DNA from: UBA1447 sp964612185 | GTDB lineage: Bacteria; Bacillota; Clostridia; Oscillospirales; Acutalibacteraceae | Reading direction: 5' to 3' | DNA: 64,000 nt | Assembly: GCA_964612185.1 (NCBI GenBank) | Contig: CAZTCR010000003.1 | Span: forward strand, 1-64,000 | Shown here: positions 16,810 to 24,606 of the stretch, in pieces | How positions within the stretch are numbered: position 1 is the first letter of the stretch | How the letters are laid out: each line of letters starts with the position of its first letter | Notes under the pieces: generated by a model | The model's database searches: none | What the model saw: the letters and a program-made list of their open reading frames with translations, nothing else | Told to the model about the DNA's origin: nothing | Made by a program: the position numbers and the translations under genes

Positions 16810-17471
16810 TGATTGCCGAGCAGGAAAAAGTGTTCTGGGACACAATAGATGTTTTCAATAAGCAGAAACTGCTACCGTATATCATGGTTGTCGGCAGCTG
16901 GGCGGAATTCTTATACATGGATTATTTTAAGACGGGTTACGAATCCGGCATGAAGACGAGAGATTTGGATTTTTTATACCGTAATGTCAGACGGCCGGAA
17001 AGAAAAATTTCTATAATCCAGGAACTTTCCAAGAACGGCTTCACATATAGCGTGGATATATTGACCGGTGTTGGCAAGTTTTATAAAGAAGGTTTGTTGG
17101 AGATTGAGTTTTTGACCAAGGCAATCGGCAAAGGCTCTTCAACAATGAAAATACCAAGCCTTGGCATTACAGCCGAGAGTTTGAGAACAATAAACCTGCT
17201 TGCTGATTTTCCGTTAGAGATAGAATACAATGACTATATTATCACCGTACCGGAGCCGGCGGCATATGTACTGCAAAAGCTTTACACCAACCCGACACGA
17301 AGGGCTGACAAGCGGGAAAAAGACATCAGAGCAATCAATTTGTTGTTTCCGCATATTAAATCAAGCAAACATGATAACGCTATGTTAACTCTAATATTCA
17401 ACTCACTTCATAAAAATCATCAAAAAATAATTATGGAAACCTGCGAAAAAAATTATATTGAATTGTGGTGA
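16809..17471 (+). CDS. nucleotidyltransferase-fold protein, AbiEii/MNT-like toxin candidate
   Basis: A 220-residue protein. VVGSWAEFLYMDYF near residue 27 and TRDLDFLY near residue 50 form the GS...DxD pattern of nucleotidyltransferase-superfamily enzymes; the acidic pair would bind metal and nucleotide. A further acidic site may be ILTGVGKFYKEGLLEIEFL. The C-terminal half, rich in Lys/Arg (NPTRRADKREKDIRAINLLF), resembles the helical part of AbiEii-like and related toxins that modify tRNA or other targets. The gene is translationally coupled to the small protein upstream and is followed at once by a second palindrome and a terminator. Toxin function is inference; a housekeeping transferase is possible. 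Confidence 0.7.
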   Translation: MIAEQEKVFWDTIDVFNKQKLLPYIMVVGSWAEFLYMDYFKTGYESGMKTRDLDFLYRNVRRPERKISIIQELSKNGFTYSVDILTGVGKFYKEGLLEIEFLTKAIGKGSSTMKIPSLGITAESLRTINLLADFPLEIEYNDYIITVPEPAAYVLQKLYTNPTRRADKREKDIRAINLLFPHIKSSKHDNAMLTLIFNSLHKNHQKIIMETCEKNYIELW

Positions 17472-17472
17472 A

Positions 17473-17512
17473 TTACCCCACTTAGTTTAAATATTGTTAC
17501 ATTGTGGGGTAA
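17473..17512. repeat. 40-bp palindromic element, copy 2 (right side of cassette)
   Basis: Same length and same ends (TTACCCCAC and TGTGGGGTAA) as copies 1 and 3, with a more diverged A+T-rich centre. It begins one base after the stop of the nucleotidyltransferase gene, so the two genes are tightly bracketed by copies 1 and 2. Confidence 0.7.
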
Positions 17513-17528
17513 TTAGCATAAATTTAAA

Positions 17529-17563
17529 CCGGCTGCTAAATGAATGGCAGCCGGTATCTTTTT
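17529..17563 (+). terminator. terminator after the nucleotidyltransferase cassette
   Basis: CCGGCTGC (17529-17536) pairs perfectly with GCAGCCGG (17547-17554) around a 10-base loop, followed by TATCTTTTTAT. It ends the plus-strand transcript; it might be the original terminator of the higBA locus. Confidence 0.75.
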
Positions 17564-17615
17564 ATACAGAAACGCCTGTAAGGCACGGAACGCATACAAT
17601 GGTTCCCTACAACGC

Positions 17616-18635
17616 CTATTTCCCCAGATTATACCGTATGCCCTTCACGAACATCGTCAGCGTTTCCACCACAAATCCAAACACGGCAATACACCCGAAA
17701 TACCACGGCACCCGGCTCCAATGGTATGCAAGGTCAAAATCAGCCGGCATTTCAAACCCCTGCACAGCTTGTATTTGTGTGATAAAATCCGCATTCCATA
17801 TGGCGGGTGAAGCAAACACATACAGCGTAATCAGGAGGGAAATAATGTTGATTGTTGTTATAATCACCGCAAGTTTCAGATTGTATTTTTCAATAATAAG
17901 TCTGAAAATTTCTTTCACAATGCTGAGTGCAAAAACCACATTGATCAGCGGCAGCATACTCCGGAAAACCGTCAGATCAAACACAGGGATATAGGAATGC
18001 ACTTCTCCGAACCAATGGATGCCAAACACTTCCGGCACGGCGTTGAAGAGCAGCATGGCCAAAACCGTGAAGACGATGCCTGCAATCGGTTCGCTTTTTT
18101 TGATGCGCGCTTTTTCCTGCGGCACTTCCGGGAGTTCATTTGGATTCCAGTCCGTATCTTCTTTATCAATTTTTGCGTTGTACTTTTGCATCACGGCAAA
18201 AATCACCGTCACCCAGCCGAAAGCCTGGAACAAAGCGGAAATCACTGTGGAAAAATAACCGCCGATGCTTGCGAAAATATCATCCCGTGCCCCGGCAGCA
18301 AACCCGATAGTCAGCGCGATAGTCATCCCGCCCGCCACCGCGGCAAGCACGATTTTCAGCACCATCATATACAAGCCGAAATAGTCAGGGCCTATCAGAT
18401 AATTCTTGGTGCCCCTGTACTTGGCGGCCAGTTCCGCCGGCTTGCCGAGTTCGAGCAGCACTGCCTCCACATCACTTTGCGACGGTTCGCCGCCGGCGGT
18501 TTTGTCCGCAAGCATGTCTTCAATCAGGCTGCTGAGTTCTTTTTCGATATCGTCTCTTTGCTCTTTGGGCAAGCGTTTTGTTACGGCGTATAAGTACCTC
18601 TCGATGAGGTCTTTCCCGTTTTTCCTGTTATCCAT
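17616..18635 (-). CDS. HAAS-domain membrane protein, partner of PadR
   Basis: The first 75 residues (LIERYLYAVTKRLPKEQRD through LGKPAELAAKYRGT) are the HAAS domain, a helical module found in membrane proteins encoded next to PadR-like repressors. The rest of the 339 residues holds about six membrane segments arranged in pairs around a charged loop (KYNAKIDKEDTDWNPNELPE). HAAS proteins are thought to sense or transmit envelope signals to PadR-controlled systems; this is family knowledge, not shown here. The gene lies 69 bases downstream of the padR-like gene and shares its promoter. Confidence 0.8.
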   Translation of the reverse strand: MDNRKNGKDLIERYLYAVTKRLPKEQRDDIEKELSSLIEDMLADKTAGGEPSQSDVEAVLLELGKPAELAAKYRGTKNYLIGPDYFGLYMMVLKIVLAAVAGGMTIALTIGFAAGARDDIFASIGGYFSTVISALFQAFGWVTVIFAVMQKYNAKIDKEDTDWNPNELPEVPQEKARIKKSEPIAGIVFTVLAMLLFNAVPEVFGIHWFGEVHSYIPVFDLTVFRSMLPLINVVFALSIVKEIFRLIIEKYNLKLAVIITTINIISLLITLYVFASPAIWNADFITQIQAVQGFEMPADFDLAYHWSRVPWYFGCIAVFGFVVETLTMFVKGIRYNLGK

Positions 18636-18704
18636 TATTTTATTCCATCCTTTCCTCTACAAAATAATGTTTTATATTTTTCGGTGCGTCAAAGATGCCG
18701 CACC

Positions 18705-19061
18705 CTACGCGTTTTCATTGATGAGTTTGTTCAAACTTTCTGTCATTGCTTTCCATTCATCGCACATCCGGCGGTAAACTTTTTTGCCGTTTTCGCTGAG
18801 CACATAATACTTGCGCGGTTTGGCGCCGGTTGTTTCCCACTCGCTGGTGAGTAGCTCCTGCTTTTCCAGCCGGCGCAGCAAGGGATACAAGGTGCCGGGT
18901 TCTATTGGTATGCCCTTTTCTTCCAGGCTTTCAACCAGCGCGTAACCGTATTTGGGGCTCATCAACTGGCTGAGAACGCTGATGGTGATGGTGCCGCGCC
19001 GGAGTTCGGATACCAAACCTTGCACAAAATCCTGTTGTTCTTCACTCATATCAATGACCAT
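18705..19061 (-). CDS. PadR family transcriptional regulator
   Basis: A 118-residue repressor with a winged-helix domain (TISVLSQLMSPKYGYALVESL, GTLYPLLRRLEKQELLTSEW) and a C-terminal dimer helix. The motif PRKYYVLSENGKKVYRRM marks the PadR family. It probably represses its own operon: a perfect 7-bp inverted repeat overlaps the -35 box upstream. The start could be the ATG at 19061 or the one four codons in (MSEEQQDF); AGAAGGGA lies too close to the first and rather far from the second. Confidence 0.9.
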   Translation of the reverse strand: MVIDMSEEQQDFVQGLVSELRRGTITISVLSQLMSPKYGYALVESLEEKGIPIEPGTLYPLLRRLEKQELLTSEWETTGAKPRKYYVLSENGKKVYRRMCDEWKAMTESLNKLINENA

Positions 19062-19113
19062 TCCCTTCTATAATCTGTAGGTTGTAATATTAAAAATTTG
19101 TAGTTTCATTCGC

Positions 19114-19147
19114 ATTATACTGTATGACACACACTATTGTCAATAGT
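19114..19147 (-). promoter_or_regulatory. promoter and likely operator of the padR-HAAS operon
   Basis: Minus-strand TTGACA (plus 19138-19143) and TATAAT (plus 19114-19119) are 18 bases apart. The -35 box is the centre of the palindrome ACTATTG-T-CAATAGT at 19133-19147, a plausible PadR binding site. Confidence 0.7.
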
Positions 19148-19180
19148 ATATTATTAATTTTGTCATATTTTTCATTCTGT

Positions 19181-19210
19181 TTGCCATTTTACCTCTGTTA
19201 GGTATATAAT
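19181..19210 (+). promoter_or_regulatory. promoter of pyruvate kinase gene
   Basis: TTGCCA (19181-19186) and a perfect TATAAT (19205-19210), spacing 18. The leader to the start codon is only about 20 bases. Confidence 0.65.
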
Positions 19211-19235
19211 CCTTAACGAAAAAGGAGTGACCTGT

Positions 19236-20654
19236 ATGTTAAAAACAAAAATCATCTGTACTTTGGGCCCCGCGACGGACGATGAAACTGTGCTGCGTCA
19301 GCTGATGCAAAACGGCATGAATGTTGCGCGGATTAATTTTTCGCATGGAACGCACGAAGAGCAGTTAAAAAGAATTAAAACCTTCAAAAGGCTCAGAAGT
19401 GAATTCAACTTCCCGATAGCCCTCATGCTCGACACGAAGGGACCGGAAATCAGAATCAGGAAGTTTGAGGACGGTCAGGCGGAAGTCGTCAAAGGTCAGC
19501 AGTTCATTCTTACGACTGCGGATGTTCCCGGCAGCAGCGCTATTGTTTCTGTCACTTACAAAGGGCTGCCGGCCGATGTAAACACCGGCTGTACAATTTT
19601 AATCGATGACGGCCTCATTGAACTGAGCGTTGACAGGATTGAAAATGAAAATATTGTTTGCACCGTTATCAACGGCGGTGTTTTGTCGAACAACAAAAGC
19701 ATCAATGTCCCCTGCGCGCTTATACGCCTGCCTTACATCAGCAGCCAGGATGAAGCGGATATCCTGTTCGGCATACAAAACGGCTTTGATTTTATTGCGG
19801 CTTCATTTGTCAGAACCCCCGATGATATAAAGGGTATCAGAGCCCTGTTGGAGGCAAACGGCGGGCAGCTAATCAATATTATCGCCAAAATCGAGAACCA
19901 GGAAGGTGTCGATAATATTGATGGCATCATTGAGGTCAGCGACGGCATCATGGTGGCCAGGGGCGATATGGGGGTTGAAATCCCGTTTGAAAACATCCCG
20001 GAAATCCAAAAAGCACTGATCAAAAAATGTTATTCCAAAGGGAAACGAGTCATCGTCGCCACCCAAATGCTTGATTCCATGATGAGAAACCCGAGACCTA
20101 CCAGGGCGGAAACAACGGATGTGGCCAACGCGATTTATGACGGCACCAGCGCCATCATGCTTTCCGGTGAAACGGCGGCAGGCAAATACCCGGTGGAGAG
20201 CCTGAATACGATGGTCCGCATCGCCGCAAAAACGGAAGGCGCCATTCATTACAGAAAGAGATTTGAGAATGGAGATTTTTCTATTAATTCCACAACGGAC
20301 GCCATCAGCCACGCCACCTGCTCCACAGCGCACGACCTGGATGCCTCGGCGATCATCACCGTTACCAAATCCGGCCACACAGCGCGAATGGTGTCAAAGT
20401 TCCGGCCGGACTGCCCCATCATCGCGGCAGCTATTGACGAAGTTGTTTGGCGGCAGCTCGCGCTCTCCTGGGGTGTGTACCCTATCATGGCTGAGGTAAA
20501 AAACTCCTCGGATGAACTGTTTGACCATGTGGTCAACAGAGCGGTTGAAGAAGGGCTTATCCGGCCAAGGGACTTGGCGGTCATCACGGGCGGTGTCCCC
20601 CTGGGAAAAAGCGGTACAACCAATATACTGAAGGTTCATACGGCGAGTTGTTAG
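19236..20654 (+). CDS. pyk: pyruvate kinase
   Basis: Pyruvate kinase transfers phosphate from phosphoenolpyruvate to ADP in the last ATP-yielding step of glycolysis. At 472 residues it has the classic form without the extra C-terminal PEP-utiliser-like domain found in Bacillus. Visible motifs: KIICTLGPA at the start, ARINFSHGTH, MLDTKGPEIR, the metal-binding KIENQEGVDN and ARGDMGVEIP, and MRNPRPTRAETTDVANAI-YDG. The ATG at 19236 follows AAAGGAG by eight bases; an upstream in-frame GTG is part of that ribosome site. A palindromic hairpin lies 15 bases after the stop and may act as the terminator. Confidence 0.97.
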   Translation: MLKTKIICTLGPATDDETVLRQLMQNGMNVARINFSHGTHEEQLKRIKTFKRLRSEFNFPIALMLDTKGPEIRIRKFEDGQAEVVKGQQFILTTADVPGSSAIVSVTYKGLPADVNTGCTILIDDGLIELSVDRIENENIVCTVINGGVLSNNKSINVPCALIRLPYISSQDEADILFGIQNGFDFIAASFVRTPDDIKGIRALLEANGGQLINIIAKIENQEGVDNIDGIIEVSDGIMVARGDMGVEIPFENIPEIQKALIKKCYSKGKRVIVATQMLDSMMRNPRPTRAETTDVANAIYDGTSAIMLSGETAAGKYPVESLNTMVRIAAKTEGAIHYRKRFENGDFSINSTTDAISHATCSTAHDLDASAIITVTKSGHTARMVSKFRPDCPIIAAAIDEVVWRQLALSWGVYPIMAEVKNSSDELFDHVVNRAVEEGLIRPRDLAVITGGVPLGKSGTTNILKVHTASC

Positions 20655-20669
20655 AACGCGAATAAATAA

Positions 20670-20709
20670 TTACCCCACAATTGTTGACAAATTCAACTTT
20701 GTGGGGTAA
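20670..20709. repeat. 40-bp palindromic element, copy 3 (solo)
   Basis: Nearly identical to copy 1: same 10-bp ends, same length, and a perfect inner stem (GTTGA with TCAAC), so the whole unit can fold as one long hairpin. It stands alone between the convergent pyk and acetylesterase genes, without a cassette, and may serve as a bidirectional terminator there. Confidence 0.8.
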
Positions 20710-20732
20710 ATTCTTGTCCGCGCGGGTATTCC

Positions 20733-22310
20733 CTACCCGTCTATTCTGAACAATTGCACGGGGATACCGCGGCTGTTGATTAAATTGGCCTCGAAATTCA
20801 TATTGCAAAACGCGTAGGAAACGCCGGCAGGGTCCGGTACATCTTTTGCCGTTAGCACAACTGTATTTTCTCCGGTAATAATCGCGTCTGCCGGGTAGTA
20901 TTTTTTATCCCTTCCGCAGAGTTTAAAGCCCTTCACGGGTTCGCTGTTTTTCGTCTTGAGTCCCCCGTAAGTATCCTCAAAATGTACGGTCACTTTTCCG
21001 TTATCGAAGTCCACTCTTCCGGGTGCCGGTACCCGGTTTTCATGCGTGATGCCCCAAAACAGCTCCGCCGTTCTTTCGGCCAGCGGGATTTTATCGGTCG
21101 GGTGAATCAGGTTTGGTTCCCACACTTCCGTTTCCTCATACCGCAGCGAAAAATCGTAGGTCGGCACACTTACCGCTGTTGTGTTGTGCAGTTTCGCGAA
21201 CTCATTGTACCGTTCGTTGACCTGCGCGGCGCCCGTGTCCAGCAGCGGGTCCTTGAACTCACCTTCATAGGGGAAAGGCGTGATATTGACAAACGCCACA
21301 GGAAGGCTGCCCGGCGCATAGCGAAAGCGCTCGGACAAGTCGTTGATGAAAGCGTCGATCTCTTTCGCGAACAGGGTCATGCTTTTACCAACCTGGCTTT
21401 CGCCCTGATACCAAATCAAGCCGGAAATATTCAGGTTGCTGACGGGTGACAGCTTCATATTAAACAGCACAGTGGTGTTGTTGTGGCCTTGTTTGGCAAG
21501 CCGGCTTTTCAGTGCATCGTCGCCCTCGGCCGCATAGACATTGTTTGCTATCATTTCCGCTTTCAGTTCGGGATCAGCTTCAATCGCGCGCCTGCTCAGC
21601 CAGGTCTCAATCACCGTGCCGCCCCTTGAGGTGCTGAGCACACCGACCGGAACATTTTCGGCACCGGTGTTGAGTTTTTGATACATTTCTTTGGCAAACA
21701 CAAAACCGACTGCCGTCACATCTTTGATTGCTTCGATGTTATCCCCCGCCACCCAGGGTCCGCCGATTTTCGGGGCGAATACGGGGGACAGCGAGCACTC
21801 ATTCTCTTCGCAGGGGTTCGGCGCGGGGTTGTACACCCGGATGTTCTTGTTCGGCGCGGCTGATAAAAGCTCTTCTTTTCTGTAAATATCGCGGACAATC
21901 ATATCCATATTGGACTGGCCGCACACCAGATACAGCCGCCCGAACAGGATGTTGTCAACCCGCCGGGTGTCATTGCCTGCTGTGATTTCAAGCGTATACT
22001 CATCAAAGGAAGGTTCGATTCCGGGTAACTCTGTGACAAAGGAGGTGTCCCCGGAAGGCAGCGCGATACTCGTTCTTACAGCATCTCTGCTTTTATCAAG
22101 CAGCCTGATTTCAATTTTATCTTGATAGGGTGAAAGCCCCCAAATAATGACAGGTTTATCGGCTTCAAAAAGCATCCCGTCTTTGAAGACATCAGGCATT
22201 GTCAGTTCGGTAACGGGGGGGATGGCAATCAAGTCAACTTCATTTCTGCCGGCATTAATGCTTTTCGCAATGACATCTTCTTTGCTAAATGATGTGATCG
22301 GCAAGCTCAT
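20733..22310 (-). CDS. sialate O-acetylesterase-like carbohydrate esterase
   Basis: A 525-residue enzyme of the SASA (sialic-acid-specific acetylesterase, SGNH-like) family. The nucleophile motif is CGQSNMD near residue 134; other blocks are STSRGGTVIETWL, ISGLIWYQGES and, for the catalytic histidine, NLIHPTDK. A short N-terminal beta domain precedes the esterase core and a small beta domain follows it, which is common in the family. No signal peptide is visible, so it should act on imported acetylated sugars. GAAAGGAATGG precedes the ATG, and a strong promoter lies at 22342-22370, so it is a single-gene unit. Confidence 0.88.
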   Translation of the reverse strand: MSLPITSFSKEDVIAKSINAGRNEVDLIAIPPVTELTMPDVFKDGMLFEADKPVIIWGLSPYQDKIEIRLLDKSRDAVRTSIALPSGDTSFVTELPGIEPSFDEYTLEITAGNDTRRVDNILFGRLYLVCGQSNMDMIVRDIYRKEELLSAAPNKNIRVYNPAPNPCEENECSLSPVFAPKIGGPWVAGDNIEAIKDVTAVGFVFAKEMYQKLNTGAENVPVGVLSTSRGGTVIETWLSRRAIEADPELKAEMIANNVYAAEGDDALKSRLAKQGHNNTTVLFNMKLSPVSNLNISGLIWYQGESQVGKSMTLFAKEIDAFINDLSERFRYAPGSLPVAFVNITPFPYEGEFKDPLLDTGAAQVNERYNEFAKLHNTTAVSVPTYDFSLRYEETEVWEPNLIHPTDKIPLAERTAELFWGITHENRVPAPGRVDFDNGKVTVHFEDTYGGLKTKNSEPVKGFKLCGRDKKYYPADAIITGENTVVLTAKDVPDPAGVSYAFCNMNFEANLINSRGIPVQLFRIDG

Positions 22311-22341
22311 TTTTCAACCATTCCTTTCATTATGTGTATTG

Positions 22342-22370
22342 AGTATACCCAACTATTTTTTTAGTGTCAA
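22342..22370 (-). promoter_or_regulatory. sigma-A promoter of the acetylesterase gene
   Basis: Minus-strand TTGACA (plus 22365-22370) and TATACT (plus 22342-22347) with 17 bases between. Confidence 0.75.
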
Positions 22371-22387
22371 GGCAATGCAATAATTTA

Positions 22388-22425
22388 CCCCCAAGCAAAG
22401 CATACACTTGTGCTTGGGGGTTTTT
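22388..22425 (+). terminator. hairpin with T tract on the plus side
   Basis: Perfect 10-bp stem (CCCCCAAGCA 22388-22397 with TGCTTGGGGG 22411-22420) followed by TTTTT on the plus strand. Both neighbouring genes are on the minus strand, where the hairpin is followed by TAAATTATT rather than a T run. It probably still ends the SPFH transcript, but its polarity is odd. Confidence 0.55.
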
Positions 22426-22442
22426 GAATCATTGAATTTTTA

Positions 22443-24476
22443 CTATTTGCTTTCTTCAGCAGGCATTTCCGGTTCTGCTGCTTCCGGTTCTTCGACCACT
22501 GCCGGTGCTTCATAAGGCGCTGTCGGTTCTGTCGGGTTTTGCAGCGAAACACCGAGTTTTTCGATGGTGATAAACTTCAGCAGCGTATCCAAAACCGTGC
22601 TGCTGCCATTGCTGTCACCATCCGCATTGCCGCCCATATTGACAACCGTCTTCGGCACGATATCGACACTCGAATTTTTGATGGCGTCGGAAAGCTTGTC
22701 AACAACTTCCTGGATAACCCGGTACTGCGCGCCGCCGTACGCTTTTACCTGCGCGTCGATAGCCTGCGCCCTTGCCAAACCGACATTGGATTCCTTCGAC
22801 GCGTCCGCCTCGCCTTCGAGCCTGACCTTGGTCGCGTTGGCTCTCGCGAGCGCAACAATTTGGTTGGCTTCCTGCTCCGCCTTGCTGGCAAGCGCGGCGC
22901 CGCTGTTTCTCTCGACATCAATCTTGATTTTCGATTCTGTCAGCAAGCCTTGCTGCGCCGCTACGGCTTCCGCTTCACGCAGGGATTTTTCGCTTTCTGC
23001 CGCGGACTGCTGCTTCTGGTAGGTAACTTTCTTTTCTTCCGCTATCTGCCGTTCGCGCAGCTGGGTTAAGATGTTTTCTATCATAATATCCGCAACGGGT
23101 GACTTGGGTGTACCGATGAGCACTTCCTCGAGTTGTAAATTGTATTTCGCAAATTTCTGCCGCATTTCTTCCACGGCTCTTTCACGGATGGCGCTGCGCT
23201 CCTGAATCAACTCAATCAAGGTTTTTGTCTGGGCAACATCCTTGAAATAAGCGCTGACAAGCGGATCAAGAGATTGGTTGACAAGCATGTTAATATCGCC
23301 GAAGCGCTGAATCACCCACGGCGCCTGCTTGTAGTCGATATGCATAACAACAGACAGCGGCAAAGACGGTTCAAAAGCGTCCTTGGTGATGATGTCGACT
23401 TCCGTCAGATTTTCGTCATATTTATGGTCGCCCGTTTCGCTCTTGTTCCATTTCAGGATGATGTTGGTAGTGGGGACAAGAACCACTTTGCCGGCGTCCG
23501 TATTAAAGGCGTATTTGCCGGGCATCAGCGGTTTTTCCAGCACGCCCTTGCACCCTTCGCCCACAAGTTCGCCGTGCTTATAATCACTGCCGGTTGTATC
23601 AACGCCCTCTTTGCCGAAGAAAGAAACGACGATACCAACGAAACCGATGGGGACAACGGTCTTTGCCCGGTATTCAACTGTGGCAAAAAGCCGGTTGATA
23701 TAATAGGTGCCGTCCGTTAAGACCTCTATTTGCTTGCCGCGTTTGCCGCCGAGAGCCAGGAACTTTTCCGGGTCCTGGAAACTTGCGTGTTCCTGCCCGA
23801 CACTCGGCGCGATAATCTCGCCCTGCGGCAGTGACGGGCCGTCATGCACGGTCACAATACCCATGATGTCGCTTGACGAATTTTCCTTATTGCCCATGAT
23901 GACCACCGGGCTGAAAGCTTCCCTGATGGCAAGTGTTTGCTGCATGGTAACAATTTGGCCCTGCTCCTGCCTGTCTCCCGTGTTGATTGACTTGATGGCA
24001 TTCGGTGTAATCACAATAAACTGCGCCAGGTTGATGGCGTAAGTTCCCTCTCTGATGATTCCTCTTTGCGGTCCTCTTTGTCCGCCCGCTTGCAGAAATC
24101 CCCTGACATTTTGAAAATTATTGGCCTCCGGAATCACTCTCCCGAGCGTTTGGCTGGGTGCCAAGGGGGTGCCGTCTTTTGCGAAAACATACGCGATTTG
24201 GCCTTGCGGAATCGTTATCAGCGGATACTTGTGGATTTTATACATCAGTACGGATTTAAAATGAATGCCGCCGCGCAACAGGTCGGGTGAATAGCCGGCT
24301 TCTCCATTGAGCGCGATGATGGCGTCTTTGAGCGAGCCTTTCAGGCTCCACCACTTTTCCACGACCGCGACCTCGGACGAAGCGATGACCCTTAAACCTA
24401 AAACCTTAAAAATGAACAGATAGAGAAAAACCAGACCGCCGGCAACATAGAAGATGACCATTAGGAAATCAGACAT
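22443..24476 (-). CDS. flotillin-like SPFH/band 7 protein
   Basis: A 677-residue membrane-anchored scaffold protein. Residues about 5-27 are one hydrophobic anchor. The large middle part includes SPFH sequence near 330-450 (for example SLPLSVVMHIDYKQAPWVIQ and SAIRERAVEEMRQ). Residues about 450-570 are a long Ala/Glu/Lys-rich coiled coil (ERQIAEEKKVTYQKQQ, EAEAVAAQQGLL). The tail is acidic and proline-rich, from PAVVEEPE to the end. Such proteins assemble into rings or cages that organise membrane domains. The protein is longer than typical flotillins because of an extended N-terminal beta-rich region. AGAGGGAG precedes the ATG. Confidence 0.88.
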   Translation of the reverse strand: MSDFLMVIFYVAGGLVFLYLFIFKVLGLRVIASSEVAVVEKWWSLKGSLKDAIIALNGEAGYSPDLLRGGIHFKSVLMYKIHKYPLITIPQGQIAYVFAKDGTPLAPSQTLGRVIPEANNFQNVRGFLQAGGQRGPQRGIIREGTYAINLAQFIVITPNAIKSINTGDRQEQGQIVTMQQTLAIREAFSPVVIMGNKENSSSDIMGIVTVHDGPSLPQGEIIAPSVGQEHASFQDPEKFLALGGKRGKQIEVLTDGTYYINRLFATVEYRAKTVVPIGFVGIVVSFFGKEGVDTTGSDYKHGELVGEGCKGVLEKPLMPGKYAFNTDAGKVVLVPTTNIILKWNKSETGDHKYDENLTEVDIITKDAFEPSLPLSVVMHIDYKQAPWVIQRFGDINMLVNQSLDPLVSAYFKDVAQTKTLIELIQERSAIRERAVEEMRQKFAKYNLQLEEVLIGTPKSPVADIMIENILTQLRERQIAEEKKVTYQKQQSAAESEKSLREAEAVAAQQGLLTESKIKIDVERNSGAALASKAEQEANQIVALARANATKVRLEGEADASKESNVGLARAQAIDAQVKAYGGAQYRVIQEVVDKLSDAIKNSSVDIVPKTVVNMGGNADGDSNGSSTVLDTLLKFITIEKLGVSLQNPTEPTAPYEAPAVVEEPEAAEPEMPAEESK

Positions 24477-24606
24477 AAATATTGCTCCCTCTGCTTTTTA
24501 TTTTTTAATTGGATTTGATTGTTGTGATTACTATTTTACTCCCGATAAATCAAATAAACAACACCAAGGTCAAATATTTATTATTGATTTGATGGTTGAT
24601 GAACAA

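Noticed and set aside
16446..17512. An insertion sequence with TTACCCCACA terminal repeats
   Set aside because: There is no transposase gene between the ends, and no clear target duplication was seen; if mobile, it would have to be moved in trans.
22539..23069. A 176-residue plus-strand open frame inside the SPFH gene
   Set aside because: It is the antisense of a coiled-coil coding region with biased codons; no ribosome site and no recognisable domain.
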